A stretch of 64,000 nt of DNA from Ruminococcus sp. (GTDB lineage: Bacteria; Bacillota; Clostridia; Oscillospirales; Ruminococcaceae), in contig JAHZHC010000020.1 in the NCBI GenBank assembly GCA_019420505.1, positions 62,001-126,000 of the forward strand, given 5' to 3'. Under the pieces are notes generated by a model. That model searched no databases, was not told the origin of the DNA, and saw only the letters and a list, made by a program, of their open reading frames with translations. Made by a program: the position numbers and the translations under genes. Positions 52,064 to 61,303 of this stretch are shown piece by piece; positions within the stretch are counted from its first letter, which is position 1; each line of letters starts with the position of its first letter.

Positions 52064-52945
52064 TTGAAAGGTTTTTCAAGCATTAACCCAAGGGTTTTAA
52101 CTATTTATTTTTTATCTGTACTTTTAATTTCAATGTTTCTCTGGAACCCTGTTATACAAATTATATCTCTTTCAGGAGGTCTTTTGTTCTTATTATCTGT
52201 ATCCCGATTTAAAGAATTCATTTCAGACCTGTGTTTTTATGCCGTTCTTTTTCTGCTTATAACACTTACAAATCCACTGTTTTCTCACAACGGAGAAACT
52301 CCTTTATTTTTTATGAACGGTAATCCAATTACTTTTGAAGCAATAGTTTACGGCGGAGCAATGGGAATTATGATTGTTTCAGTAATCATTTGGTGCAAAT
52401 GCTTCAGCCGAATAATAACAACGGATAAATTATTATATGTTTTCGGAGGTTTAACGCCAAAGCTGACTTTAATTTTATCAATGTCACTAAGATTTATACC
52501 GTTATTTAAAAAACAGGCTAAAAAGGTCAGGAATGCTCAAAAAACAATGGGAATTTTTTCTCAGAAAAGCATTGCTGATAAAACCGCAAGCGCATCAGCT
52601 ATCCTTTCTTCAATGACGAGCTGGTCTTTAGAAAATGCAATTGAAACAGGGAATGCGATGAAATCAAAGGGATATGGATTAAAACCGAGAACAAGCTATT
52701 TTTTATTTAAATTCAGTATCAGTGATGGATTTTTCATGGCTTTAACAATCGGTTTTACTGTTTTTGTCCTTGTTAGCGCTGCTTCGGGGGAACTTAATTT
52801 TAATTTTTATCCTGCATTAAGCGAAATCAATCTTAAACCCTTATCTGTTACGGCATACTTATGCTATGCTATTATGACGCTTATGCCTTTTATTATTGAA
52901 ACGGAGGAAAATATAAAATGGAAATACTACATATCCAGAATCTGA
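52064..52945 (+). CDS. ecfT: ECF transporter transmembrane component
   Basis: About 293 residues with five to six membrane helices. The C-terminal coupling region shows LSMSLRFIPLF and AMKSKGYGLKPRTSY, the motif by which EcfT contacts the ATPases. Starts with TTG at 52064 (or 52058) after AAAGGAG. Overlaps the ATPase gene by 28 bases. Placement after the riboswitch operon suggests it imports cobalamin or a corrinoid. Confidence 0.9.
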   Translation: MKGFSSINPRVLTIYFLSVLLISMFLWNPVIQIISLSGGLLFLLSVSRFKEFISDLCFYAVLFLLITLTNPLFSHNGETPLFFMNGNPITFEAIVYGGAMGIMIVSVIIWCKCFSRIITTDKLLYVFGGLTPKLTLILSMSLRFIPLFKKQAKKVRNAQKTMGIFSQKSIADKTASASAILSSMTSWSLENAIETGNAMKSKGYGLKPRTSYFLFKFSISDGFFMALTIGFTVFVLVSAASGELNFNFYPALSEINLKPLSVTAYLCYAIMTLMPFIIETEENIKWKYYISRI

Positions 52946-54576
52946 GCTTTTCATATAATAAATCTGACAAAAAAGCTCTTTCCGAGGTTTCATTATCTGT
53001 AAACGAAGGTGAATTCATAGTTATTTGCGGTGAATCGGGAAGCGGGAAAACCACGCTTTTAAAGCTTATAAAAAAAGAGCTTTCTCCGTTGGGAGAAAGA
53101 AGCGGTGAAGTTTATTTCGATGGCATTCCGATTGAAAATATTGACTTACGGAAAAGCGCTTCTGAAATCGGTTTTGTAATGCAAAATCCTGACAGTCAAA
53201 TTGTCACCGACAAGGTTTGGCATGAGCTTGCTTTCGGATTAGAAAACCTTGGTCTGCCTGAGCAGGTTATACGGCGCCGTACTGCGGAAACCGCAAGCTA
53301 TTTCGGAATAAGCAGCTGGTACAGGCAGGACACCTCAAATCTTTCAGGCGGTCAGAAACAGCTTTTAAATCTTGCTTCTGTCATGATTATGCAACCGAGA
53401 ATACTTATTCTTGATGAACCCACAAGCCAGCTTGATCCAATTGCCGCAGAAGAATTTATAACTATGCTTAAAAAGCTTAACAGCGAACTGGGTATAACCA
53501 TATTGATTACTGAACACCGTTTGGAAAACGTTTTTCCTATTGCAGACAGGGTTGTTGTTATGGAAAACGGCAGAATTATCGCTTGTGATGATCCGAGAAA
53601 AGTCGGTAACGAAATGAAAAATCACAGCATAAGCCACGGATTTCCTGCTGCTGTCCGTATTTTTCAGGGACTTGATATTAATGATCGGTGTCCGCTCACA
53701 ATAAAGGAAGGACGTAATTTTTTAATGAAGAATTATATTCCCGATCCGCAAAAAAGCATAAATATTTCAAAGAATTTATCTGACAGCTTTGCTGTTGAAG
53801 CTAAAAATTTATGGTTCAGATATGAAAAGGACACTGATGACATTCTAAAAGGAATAAGCTTTAAAATTCACACCAATGAAATTTTCAGTATTCTCGGAGA
53901 AACCGGAACAGGCAAAACTACTTTGCTCAATGTTATTTCCGGTCTGAAAAAAGCATATAAGGGCGGAGTGAAAATCTTCGGACAAAAGCTTAGCGAATAC
54001 AAAGGCAATTCCCTTTACAAAAACAAGCTTGCTTATCTTCCTCAGAATCCCTCGGCTGTTTTTATAAAGGATTCAATACGCAGAGATTTTGAATATCTTC
54101 TTAAAAACTATGATTTCTCTGAAGAAATAATAGAAAACAAAATTTATGAAATTGGCGAAAAGCTTAACATCACCTCTCTTCTTGACAAGCATCCTTTTGA
54201 TCTTAGCGGCGGAGAACAGCAAAAATGCGCAATTGGAAGGATACTTTTATGCGAACCGAAAATTCTGCTTCTTGACGAACCGACGAAAGGAATTGACGCT
54301 TTTTCAAAACAAGAACTGATTTCTCTTTTAAAAGAACTGAAAAAAGCAGGCACAACGATTCTTATGGTTACGCATGACATTGAATTTGCAGCGCAGATTT
54401 CGGATAGGTGCGCATTATTTTTTGACGGAGAAATTATTTCAGCCGATTATCCTCATGACTTTTTCTCGGGTAACAGCTATTATACAACGGCAGCATTCAG
54501 AATTTCCAAGGGTCTGTTTAAAAACGCTATATTATGTGACGATGTTATAAATCTTTGCAAGGAGCAAAAACAATGA
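52918..54576 (+). CDS. ecfA: ECF transporter ATPase, two domains fused
   Basis: 552 residues with two complete ABC domains: Walker A GESGSGKTT (about 38-46) and GETGTGKTT (about 326-334), signatures LSGGQKQLL and LSGGEQQKC, Walker B ILILDEPTSQLD and ILLLDEPTKGID. It replaces the usual EcfA1/EcfA2 pair. GGAGG lies inside the ecfT frame. The stop overlaps the S-component start (ATGA). Confidence 0.94.
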   Translation: MEILHIQNLSFSYNKSDKKALSEVSLSVNEGEFIVICGESGSGKTTLLKLIKKELSPLGERSGEVYFDGIPIENIDLRKSASEIGFVMQNPDSQIVTDKVWHELAFGLENLGLPEQVIRRRTAETASYFGISSWYRQDTSNLSGGQKQLLNLASVMIMQPRILILDEPTSQLDPIAAEEFITMLKKLNSELGITILITEHRLENVFPIADRVVVMENGRIIACDDPRKVGNEMKNHSISHGFPAAVRIFQGLDINDRCPLTIKEGRNFLMKNYIPDPQKSINISKNLSDSFAVEAKNLWFRYEKDTDDILKGISFKIHTNEIFSILGETGTGKTTLLNVISGLKKAYKGGVKIFGQKLSEYKGNSLYKNKLAYLPQNPSAVFIKDSIRRDFEYLLKNYDFSEEIIENKIYEIGEKLNITSLLDKHPFDLSGGEQQKCAIGRILLCEPKILLLDEPTKGIDAFSKQELISLLKELKKAGTTILMVTHDIEFAAQISDRCALFFDGEIISADYPHDFFSGNSYYTTAAFRISKGLFKNAILCDDVINLCKEQKQ

Positions 54577-55253
54577 CAAAAAAGATAATAAACTATTTTA
54601 TTCTTCTGATAATTATTCCTGCATTAGTCATATCAGGATGTATTATATTCCGGGAAAAGCAATATGCTTTTGTTTCTGCAGCAGTGACGATTCTCGCTTG
54701 CGGAGTTTTTCTTTTATCATTTGAAAAAAAAGAACACAGCGCTCAGAAGCTGACTATTATCGCTGCTCTCACGGCAATCTGCATTGTCAGCCGAATTATA
54801 TTTACACCTCTTCAGGGGTTCAAGCCTGTTACTGCAATTATAATCATATCATCACTGCATTTCGGTGCAGAAAGCGGCTTCATGGTTGGTGCGATGACTG
54901 CGCTTATTTCAAACTTTTATCTTTCTCAGGGACCATGGACGCCTTTTCAAATGCTGACCTGGGGACTGATCGGTTTTTTTGCAGGACTTTTATCAGAAAG
55001 ACTGAAAAAAAATAAAGCATGGCTTTTAATATACGGAGTAACCGCCGGTATATTATTTTCCATGCTTATGGATATATATTCGGTTTTATGGTATGATGGA
55101 GGCTTTAATCTTTCAAGATACATTGCTTCAGTTATATCATCTATAAGATTTACGATAATATACGCTGTTTCAAATGTCATATTTCTTCTTATTCTATCAA
55201 ATCCTATAGGCAAAAAGCTTGAACGTATCAAAAATAAATATATAGGAGATTAA
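54573..55253 (+). CDS. ECF transporter S component, CbrT-like candidate for cobalamin
   Basis: 226 residues, about six membrane helices. AAGGAG precedes the ATG at 54573. FTPLQGFKPVTAIIIISSLH and SQGPWTPFQMLTWGLIGFFA are typical of the S-component subgroup associated with cobalamin (CbrT) in Firmicutes. It forms a complete, dedicated transporter with the two preceding genes. Substrate assignment is by family resemblance and by the riboswitch operon upstream; direct proof is absent. Confidence 0.8.
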   Translation: MTKKIINYFILLIIIPALVISGCIIFREKQYAFVSAAVTILACGVFLLSFEKKEHSAQKLTIIAALTAICIVSRIIFTPLQGFKPVTAIIIISSLHFGAESGFMVGAMTALISNFYLSQGPWTPFQMLTWGLIGFFAGLLSERLKKNKAWLLIYGVTAGILFSMLMDIYSVLWYDGGFNLSRYIASVISSIRFTIIYAVSNVIFLLILSNPIGKKLERIKNKYIGD

Positions 55254-55318
55254 TAAACATTAATCCTAACGGTTAACTATGTATAATCCTCTGTCAAATT
55301 TCTCTAAATATATTTATC

Positions 55319-55909
55319 TTATCTTTTTTGTTTGATTTTAACGCATAACCAATAGATAAAACCGCCTAAGAAACCTCCGAGAGTATTATAAAACAGATCG
55401 CTTAACTGGAATGTTCCCAGACGTAGTATCAGCTGTAAGAATTCTATTGATAAAGAAAACAAGAACGTAATCTTTGTTGAGTGATAAAGTATCTTTCCGA
55501 GCAGTCTTTCCGATCCGAAAATGATTTTTTCTCTGAAGCTCCACAAAAGTAATATGGTAAACGGAATGAATAATGCCAGATTTTCAAGAGTTTCTGTAGT
55601 CAAAATGCCATTTTCATCATACAGACCCCAAACACCTATTACATCTGAAACAGGATTAGCGCACATTGATCTGTTCAAAAGCGTACGAAACAGAATCATT
55701 GCCGTATAAAAAGCCCATAAAAAGATCTTACGGAAAGTCAGATTGTTTTTAAACATATTCCACCATTTTCGGAATATAGTTTTCCAACCACTCTCTTGTG
55801 CAAAAAGATAAAGAAACATAAACAAAACTGCAAGGATAACAGCAAAGGTAAACGGCTGATATAGTGCAGTAAGCACATTTGCGATTATCTTTTTAATAAT
55901 CTGTATCAA
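55319..55909 (-). CDS. VanZ-family membrane protein (first of a tandem pair)
   Basis: 196 residues, five membrane helices, TTG start. Conserved VanZ blocks: FRTLLNRSMCANPVSDVIGV, ENLALFIPFTILLLW, FLFSLSIEFLQLILRLGTFQ and LSDLFYNTLGGFLGG. Last gene of the leftward polysaccharide operon, 11 bases after its paralogue. Converges on the ECF genes with no clear terminator between. Confidence 0.85.
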   Translation of the reverse strand: MIQIIKKIIANVLTALYQPFTFAVILAVLFMFLYLFAQESGWKTIFRKWWNMFKNNLTFRKIFLWAFYTAMILFRTLLNRSMCANPVSDVIGVWGLYDENGILTTETLENLALFIPFTILLLWSFREKIIFGSERLLGKILYHSTKITFLFSLSIEFLQLILRLGTFQLSDLFYNTLGGFLGGFIYWLCVKIKQKR

Positions 55910-55920
55910 TTCACAGACAC

Positions 55921-56529
55921 CTACCTTTCTTTAAATTTCTGCTTTTTAGTCTTTTTTACCCTATAAACTACCCAATACAGAATTCCTCCGATTGTTCCGC
56001 CAAGGGTATTAAAGAACAAATCTGATATCTGCCAAAAGCCTGTTCGCAAAAATAATTGTAAAAATTCTATAGCTAACGAAAAAAGAAATGTTATCTTCAA
56101 AGATTGTAAAATTATTGTTGTCAATTTAAGTTTTTTTAATAGCTTAAAGCTAAAATTCCAAAAGAGCAAAATGGTAAATGGAATAAATAGCACCAAGTTC
56201 ACTAAAACAATTTGCTTAGAATTTTCATCAAAATTATTGATTCTCCAAATACCTATTATATTATTAACAGGATTAATTGCCATGCCCCTATTAGTAAGCG
56301 TTCTGAATAAGACTATAATTATATAAGTTACAAATATAAACATCCTGCGAAAAGAGGCATCTGTTTTAAACCAAGTCATCCACTTTTTTATTGCTGTTTT
56401 CCAACTGTCACACTGTTTATGGACATACATAAAAAGAGCTGACAAAATCAAAGCAAAACCAAATGGATGATATATTTCAATTAAAACATTTTTTATTATA
56501 GCTTTTAAATTTTCTAACATTTCTTTCAA
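55921..56529 (-). CDS. VanZ-family membrane protein (second of a tandem pair)
   Basis: 202 residues, closely related to its neighbour: FRTLTNRGMAINPVNNIIGI, VLFIPFTILLFW, FLQLFLRTGFWQISDLFFNT. TTG start overlapping the preceding stop (TTGA). A gene duplication within the operon. Confidence 0.85.
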   Translation of the reverse strand: MKEMLENLKAIIKNVLIEIYHPFGFALILSALFMYVHKQCDSWKTAIKKWMTWFKTDASFRRMFIFVTYIIIVLFRTLTNRGMAINPVNNIIGIWRINNFDENSKQIVLVNLVLFIPFTILLFWNFSFKLLKKLKLTTIILQSLKITFLFSLAIEFLQLFLRTGFWQISDLFFNTLGGTIGGILYWVVYRVKKTKKQKFKER

Positions 56530-57725
56530 TTACCCTCTGAATCATATAATACCAACAATCCATAATTACTATTTTGAAGAATATTACAACTATCGCCTGT
56601 TCTAAGAATTTTTATCAATACCTTTTTGGCTTTTTTCTTAATCGGCCATTCTAAATATTTTCTTCTCAGCTTTCCAAAACTCATTTGATTCATATCTGAA
56701 AAAAAAGATTCTCTTTGCTGAGGCTTTTCAACGGATTTATATTCAGCTGAATTTCTTTTAACGGCTGAATCATAGTCACAGGAATCATATTTAATCAAAT
56801 CTTTAACTGTGTCAAATAACTGACTGCCTTTTTCATTTCTAATCAACAGCAATGAAGTACCCTTATTATCATTAAGATCAGGAAGTACATTTTCTACTCC
56901 CCAGAAATCTCCGATTGTAATATCCGACAGTCTATATTTTTTTGAATTGCAAGAATAACAAGACGGTCTTAAACAATAATTCTTCAAAAACATCTGCATA
57001 AAAGGATCTTCAGATTTTGATGTATAAACCGCATGCTGACGCAAAGATTCTTCAATTCCCAAATTGCTCCGGCTGACATCCTTACTCCTGAAATTAACTC
57101 CGGTTATTCTGCCTTTATGCCTTACTTCAAAATCATTTGCATACTTACTCCAGAGCTTCGGAGACGGCACTCCATGACAAATAATATCCACACAAAACAA
57201 ATTTTCATAATCTTTATTAAGAAACAACTTTAATCCGTTGATCTGGCATGGTGTACCGGTAAAAAGTACAATTTTGCCCTGGTCTAAATCCTTTTTTGCT
57301 TCCCGGAAAGAATTACCGACTTCGCTTTGCAGGTATTTTGAGCCTCTTATTTTGTTTATTTCGTCCTCTGTTTCAATCCTTGTCAAAAATGCAGATTTAT
57401 AGTCATCTGTCATAGCAGTTCCGAAAACAACGCCGCCTTGTGAAATAATATACTTTGCAAGCAAGGATACGACGCCGCCGGAGGAACTGTTTTTTCTTAT
57501 TTCATCAGAATTAGCATTACATCCAAAGGCTTCCGATATGCAATTTTTCTCTTCTGTTCTTTTAAACGGACAGACTTTTTCACACATCCCGCAATTAACG
57601 CATTGCTCCTGATCAATATCCGGGTATAAAAAACCCTCCTCATCCTCGCTCATTGTAATGCATTGTTTAGGGCAAACATTGGCACATGCGGAACAACCGC
57701 AGCAATGCTCTTTTTTTTCATACAT
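56526..57725 (-). CDS. F420-hydrogenase beta-like iron-sulfur protein of a polysaccharide locus (copy 1)
   Basis: 399 residues. Two N-terminal ferredoxin clusters (CCGCSACANVCP and CVNCGMCEKVCP), then the FrhB N- and C-terminal domains with SGGVVSLLAKY, GTPCQINGLK and CHGVPSPKLW. In polysaccharide clusters these proteins accompany pyruvyl transferases and are thought to be reductases of a sugar precursor; F420 itself is not implied. Shares the fold and order of motifs with the copy at 62719-63930. Confidence 0.88.
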   Translation of the reverse strand: MYEKKEHCCGCSACANVCPKQCITMSEDEEGFLYPDIDQEQCVNCGMCEKVCPFKRTEEKNCISEAFGCNANSDEIRKNSSSGGVVSLLAKYIISQGGVVFGTAMTDDYKSAFLTRIETEDEINKIRGSKYLQSEVGNSFREAKKDLDQGKIVLFTGTPCQINGLKLFLNKDYENLFCVDIICHGVPSPKLWSKYANDFEVRHKGRITGVNFRSKDVSRSNLGIEESLRQHAVYTSKSEDPFMQMFLKNYCLRPSCYSCNSKKYRLSDITIGDFWGVENVLPDLNDNKGTSLLLIRNEKGSQLFDTVKDLIKYDSCDYDSAVKRNSAEYKSVEKPQQRESFFSDMNQMSFGKLRRKYLEWPIKKKAKKVLIKILRTGDSCNILQNSNYGLLVLYDSEGN

Positions 57726-57740
57726 ATTTATACCCTCACA

Positions 57741-59147
57741 TTAAGTTTTCTTTTTCTTTACCATTGAAATAATTAATTTCAAACTATTTTTATTGTCAAT
57801 CAGGAAAAATAAACTTCCGGCAAAAACTAAAACAAAATCCAGAGCATTATTTGTCCATGCTGTCACAATTGCTATTGTTACTCCTGCAGTCAAATATGGA
57901 ATAAAAATTTTCAAATCAATTTTAACAGGAAAAACATTTCTTATATCTCTCATTCTGAATATCCACATTATAAAGAATCCAAGAAACGTTGAAACAGCTG
58001 CTGCAAAAAGACCAATAAATTTTATAAATATTAAATTTACTATTAAATTTACCGCTGCACCATACACGCTTGTTTTGGCAGCTCCATTTGTCTTTTTTCC
58101 TTGTAAATAGCCTATGCTGCTAAAAGATGAAAAACCCTGAAATACAGTTCCTAAATAAAGAAAACCAATATATACCGCAGCTTCTTTATATGATGAACTG
58201 AGAATCAATTTCATTACTAATTTGGTCAAAGGAATGAGCACAAACACCATGCCAAAGGATACTTTATAGAGCTGTTGAAATATTTTTTTTGTATATTCCT
58301 CAGATTGTTTTCCTTTTCCCAATTCTGCAAGCGCCATATCGGTCCATGCATTATTAAACATTGTAAATACGGTTTGAAGGATTGAGGGAAATTTGTGTGC
58401 AACAGAATATATACCATTTGCGGCACTTCCCATAATCCAACGGATTACATACCGGTCTGACGCACTCATTACCCACCAGCTTAAAGTTGACGGAACAAGC
58501 GGAATTGAATAACGAAGCATCTCTTTTTGATGTTTTCGGTAATTAGGTTTAAAATCTATAGTACGAAGTTTCTTTTCTAAAATCAAAATTAACACTATCG
58601 TTGCATAAAGGCTGATCACACTGCTTTGCAACAGGGCTTCAACGCCTTGATTCAAATAACACACCTTAATTAAATTAAGGCCTACCAGCACAGCAGTATG
58701 AAATAACCCGGAAGCCGCAAAAAGTTTTTGATTTTTTACGCCACGAAGAAGTTTTTGCAGGCATTCTAAAATACGGTCGCCAATTAATATAGCTATAAAA
58801 TAATAACAATTCCAAATTGGTATAAAATAATTTATTCCTAAAAGAATTACCGCACAAAGCAGGCAGTTTCTCAACAGCAGCTTATAAGTTGCCGATATAT
58901 ATGTAACTTCGTTTTCCTTTTCCTTTATAATCCAGCGATATGCTGCATCTGATATTTTCATTGTCAATAAAGGAGAAAGCAAACTGACTGTAGTCACTAA
59001 CAGGTCGTAGTCACCAAGATCAGATGGCATAATATAATAAGTATAAAGCGGAACAATAAGAAAATTAAGAAACTTAGTTCCAAAACTTCCTATGGCATAT
59101 GTAATTGTTCCCATTAAAAGAGCTTTATTCTTTTTACTTCCGTTCAT
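57741..59147 (-). CDS. Polysaccharide flippase (Wzx/MATE-like)
   Basis: 468 residues, twelve to fourteen membrane helices. YAIGSFGTKFLNFLIVPLYT and the LRYSIPLVPSTLSWWVMSAS segment are typical of repeat-unit flippases. It would move the undecaprenyl-linked unit across the membrane. Confidence 0.9.
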   Translation of the reverse strand: MNGSKKNKALLMGTITYAIGSFGTKFLNFLIVPLYTYYIMPSDLGDYDLLVTTVSLLSPLLTMKISDAAYRWIIKEKENEVTYISATYKLLLRNCLLCAVILLGINYFIPIWNCYYFIAILIGDRILECLQKLLRGVKNQKLFAASGLFHTAVLVGLNLIKVCYLNQGVEALLQSSVISLYATIVLILILEKKLRTIDFKPNYRKHQKEMLRYSIPLVPSTLSWWVMSASDRYVIRWIMGSAANGIYSVAHKFPSILQTVFTMFNNAWTDMALAELGKGKQSEEYTKKIFQQLYKVSFGMVFVLIPLTKLVMKLILSSSYKEAAVYIGFLYLGTVFQGFSSFSSIGYLQGKKTNGAAKTSVYGAAVNLIVNLIFIKFIGLFAAAVSTFLGFFIMWIFRMRDIRNVFPVKIDLKIFIPYLTAGVTIAIVTAWTNNALDFVLVFAGSLFFLIDNKNSLKLIISMVKKKKT

Positions 59148-59167
59148 ATCCTCTTTATCCTACTTTC

Positions 59168-60325
59168 TCACAATTCGCTTTTTGCAAGAGCTTTATCTAA
59201 CCATTCCTTTGATTCAATTCTCAACGAATTCAGTTTATTATGACATTCATCCCAATCTACACTTTGATTCAACACATTCAGAACTTCTTCGACACAAAAA
59301 CTGTTAACTTCTTTAGAATTAAGTGAAACAGAATTTAATAAATTACTGATTCGAGTTGACATTTCCTTACGTGTACCGCTAATTGTGACAAACTTCCTTT
59401 TAAACAAAATTGAAAACACGCTTGCATGGAAAGAATCTGTTATTACTCCATCTGCATATTTTATATATGACAGCCAGTCCTCAACCGCAGGGGCAATCTT
59501 TATATTGCCTTTCTTCATTTTTCTTTTGTCTTTGCTATCCAGAGTAATAATAATCATTTTTTTGCCTTCAGCTGCGGCAACAGCCTTAGCTAATTGATAT
59601 ATCTGCGGATTAAAAGTTACCTGATACAGAAGAATATAATTTGTATCAAGACGCTTATCTGCAATGACGTTCCATACTTCCAGCGGACATAAAATCGTAG
59701 GATCTACTGTGACCTCTGAATCAATACCCATTGAATGCAGTATTTCTTTTCCGGAATTTTCACGGACAGAAATTGAATCATACTGTTCTAACAAATTCTT
59801 AACAATTTCTCGGTCCTTATCAGGTATTGAATCTCTCCCGAAGCTTGACGCATATGAAATTTTTTTGGCATCTTTAACAAATGGCAGGTAAAACGGCAGA
59901 TCCAATTCCTTATTTGTGCTGAACTGACTATTCCAAACCTGATCGCTTCCTGTAATATATACATCAGCTTCAGGTACATCTAAGCACAATTCATCAATAC
60001 TATAATATGGTTTAGTAAAAGTGGCATTCTCATTCATGAAATTCAGAAAAGAAGAAAATGTCCGACGCATAGCCGGGTATCTCAACAAAGAAAATATCCA
60101 TTTAGTTAAAGAATTTTTACCCCACAGATTACTTTTTGATGCGGCCTCGTCAACAAATTCCTTTTTATTATTGATATTGCACCGACGAGGAATATAATCT
60201 ATGAAATCCACGTCGTTATTATTTAATTTTAGGTATTTATACAGGCCATAGGACTGTAAAATTCCGCCGTAATTTCTTGTACGGCTATATGTTATCAATA
60301 AAATTTTCACACTTATTTCCCTCAC
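59168..60325 (-). CDS. Polysaccharide pyruvyl transferase family protein
   Basis: 385 residues. NYGGILQSYGLYKYLK near residue 18 and YITGSDQVWNS near 128 are the family markers; DGVITDSFHASVFSI near the C-terminus is the GT-B-like donor region. It ketalises sugars with pyruvate from PEP. Paired with the F420-beta-like protein, as often seen. Confidence 0.9.
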   Translation of the reverse strand: MREISVKILLITYSRTRNYGGILQSYGLYKYLKLNNNDVDFIDYIPRRCNINNKKEFVDEAASKSNLWGKNSLTKWIFSLLRYPAMRRTFSSFLNFMNENATFTKPYYSIDELCLDVPEADVYITGSDQVWNSQFSTNKELDLPFYLPFVKDAKKISYASSFGRDSIPDKDREIVKNLLEQYDSISVRENSGKEILHSMGIDSEVTVDPTILCPLEVWNVIADKRLDTNYILLYQVTFNPQIYQLAKAVAAAEGKKMIIITLDSKDKRKMKKGNIKIAPAVEDWLSYIKYADGVITDSFHASVFSILFKRKFVTISGTRKEMSTRISNLLNSVSLNSKEVNSFCVEEVLNVLNQSVDWDECHNKLNSLRIESKEWLDKALAKSEL

Positions 60326-60331
60326 TGCACC

Positions 60332-61273
60332 TTATTTTTTATCTATCGTTTTTATCAATATTAAGAATAAAGGCTTAGCATATGAATAAAGAACATATCT
60401 AATTAAGTCGAATTTACTGAAAAAAACCGTCAACTTATTTTTTGGTAATTCCTTTAAATATCTCTTAAGTTCTTTTATTCTATTTTTATATTCTTTAGGT
60501 GCTCCTCTCATATAATAAATCTTTGAAATACGGAGGTATGTCCTCGCCCTTCTTGCTTCCGCCATGTCAAGCAATGAAGGATACATTTCAATAATTTCAT
60601 TATACATCACATCTGCAATTTCTATAGCATCAAAATATTTTTCTGTAAAAACTGTCGACCTGCTGCTGGAACCTTCATGACGATTATAATGATACTTATC
60701 AATATTAATACATCCAATCCTTTCGGCCGATGAGAGTGCTCGATATACAGCCATTGCATCTTCATTGATTCTTTTGCCTTCCGGAAATGAAAAACGAGGG
60801 TAAAGTGATTTCTTAAATAATTTGTTGCACGCACTCATTCCAATCTTAAACAAACAAAAATTCGACAATATTTCTTTTTTGTCAATGATTATTGACAATT
60901 TCTCTGTAGACCACATATCTTCCATGCATACGACATCAAGGTTATTATTTTTTGCTGCATAATATAAAGATTCATACATATCTGCATCTATGCTGTCATC
61001 TACATCCACAAACCCTAAATATTCTCCTGTTGCAATGCTGATTCCCTGATTTCTTGCAACTGAGACTCCTTGATTTTCCTGATGAATTGATATTACGTTG
61101 TTATATTTTCTTGAACACTCATCAGCTATCTTTCTGCTGTTGTCCTTTGAACCGTCATCTACTAAAATTACTTCAATATCATTTAATGTTTGTGATTGTA
61201 ATTGCTTGCATACATTTTCTATATACTTTTCGCCGTTATATATTGGTACAATTACAGAAACTTTAAACCCCAT
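60332..61273 (-). CDS. Family 2 glycosyltransferase
   Basis: 313 residues from the ATG at 61273 (GAGGAG site); a slightly longer frame to 61288 lacks one. GT-A motif VSVIVPIYNGEKYIENVC, VDDGSKDNS and the metal-binding DVDD near residue 92. Cytoplasmic, transfers a sugar onto the growing lipid-linked unit. Donor and acceptor unknown. Confidence 0.93.
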   Translation of the reverse strand: MGFKVSVIVPIYNGEKYIENVCKQLQSQTLNDIEVILVDDGSKDNSRKIADECSRKYNNVISIHQENQGVSVARNQGISIATGEYLGFVDVDDSIDADMYESLYYAAKNNNLDVVCMEDMWSTEKLSIIIDKKEILSNFCLFKIGMSACNKLFKKSLYPRFSFPEGKRINEDAMAVYRALSSAERIGCINIDKYHYNRHEGSSSRSTVFTEKYFDAIEIADVMYNEIIEMYPSLLDMAEARRARTYLRISKIYYMRGAPKEYKNRIKELKRYLKELPKNKLTVFFSKFDLIRYVLYSYAKPLFLILIKTIDKK

Positions 61274-61303
61274 TATTACACTCCTCAAAATTCAAATCAA
61301 ATA

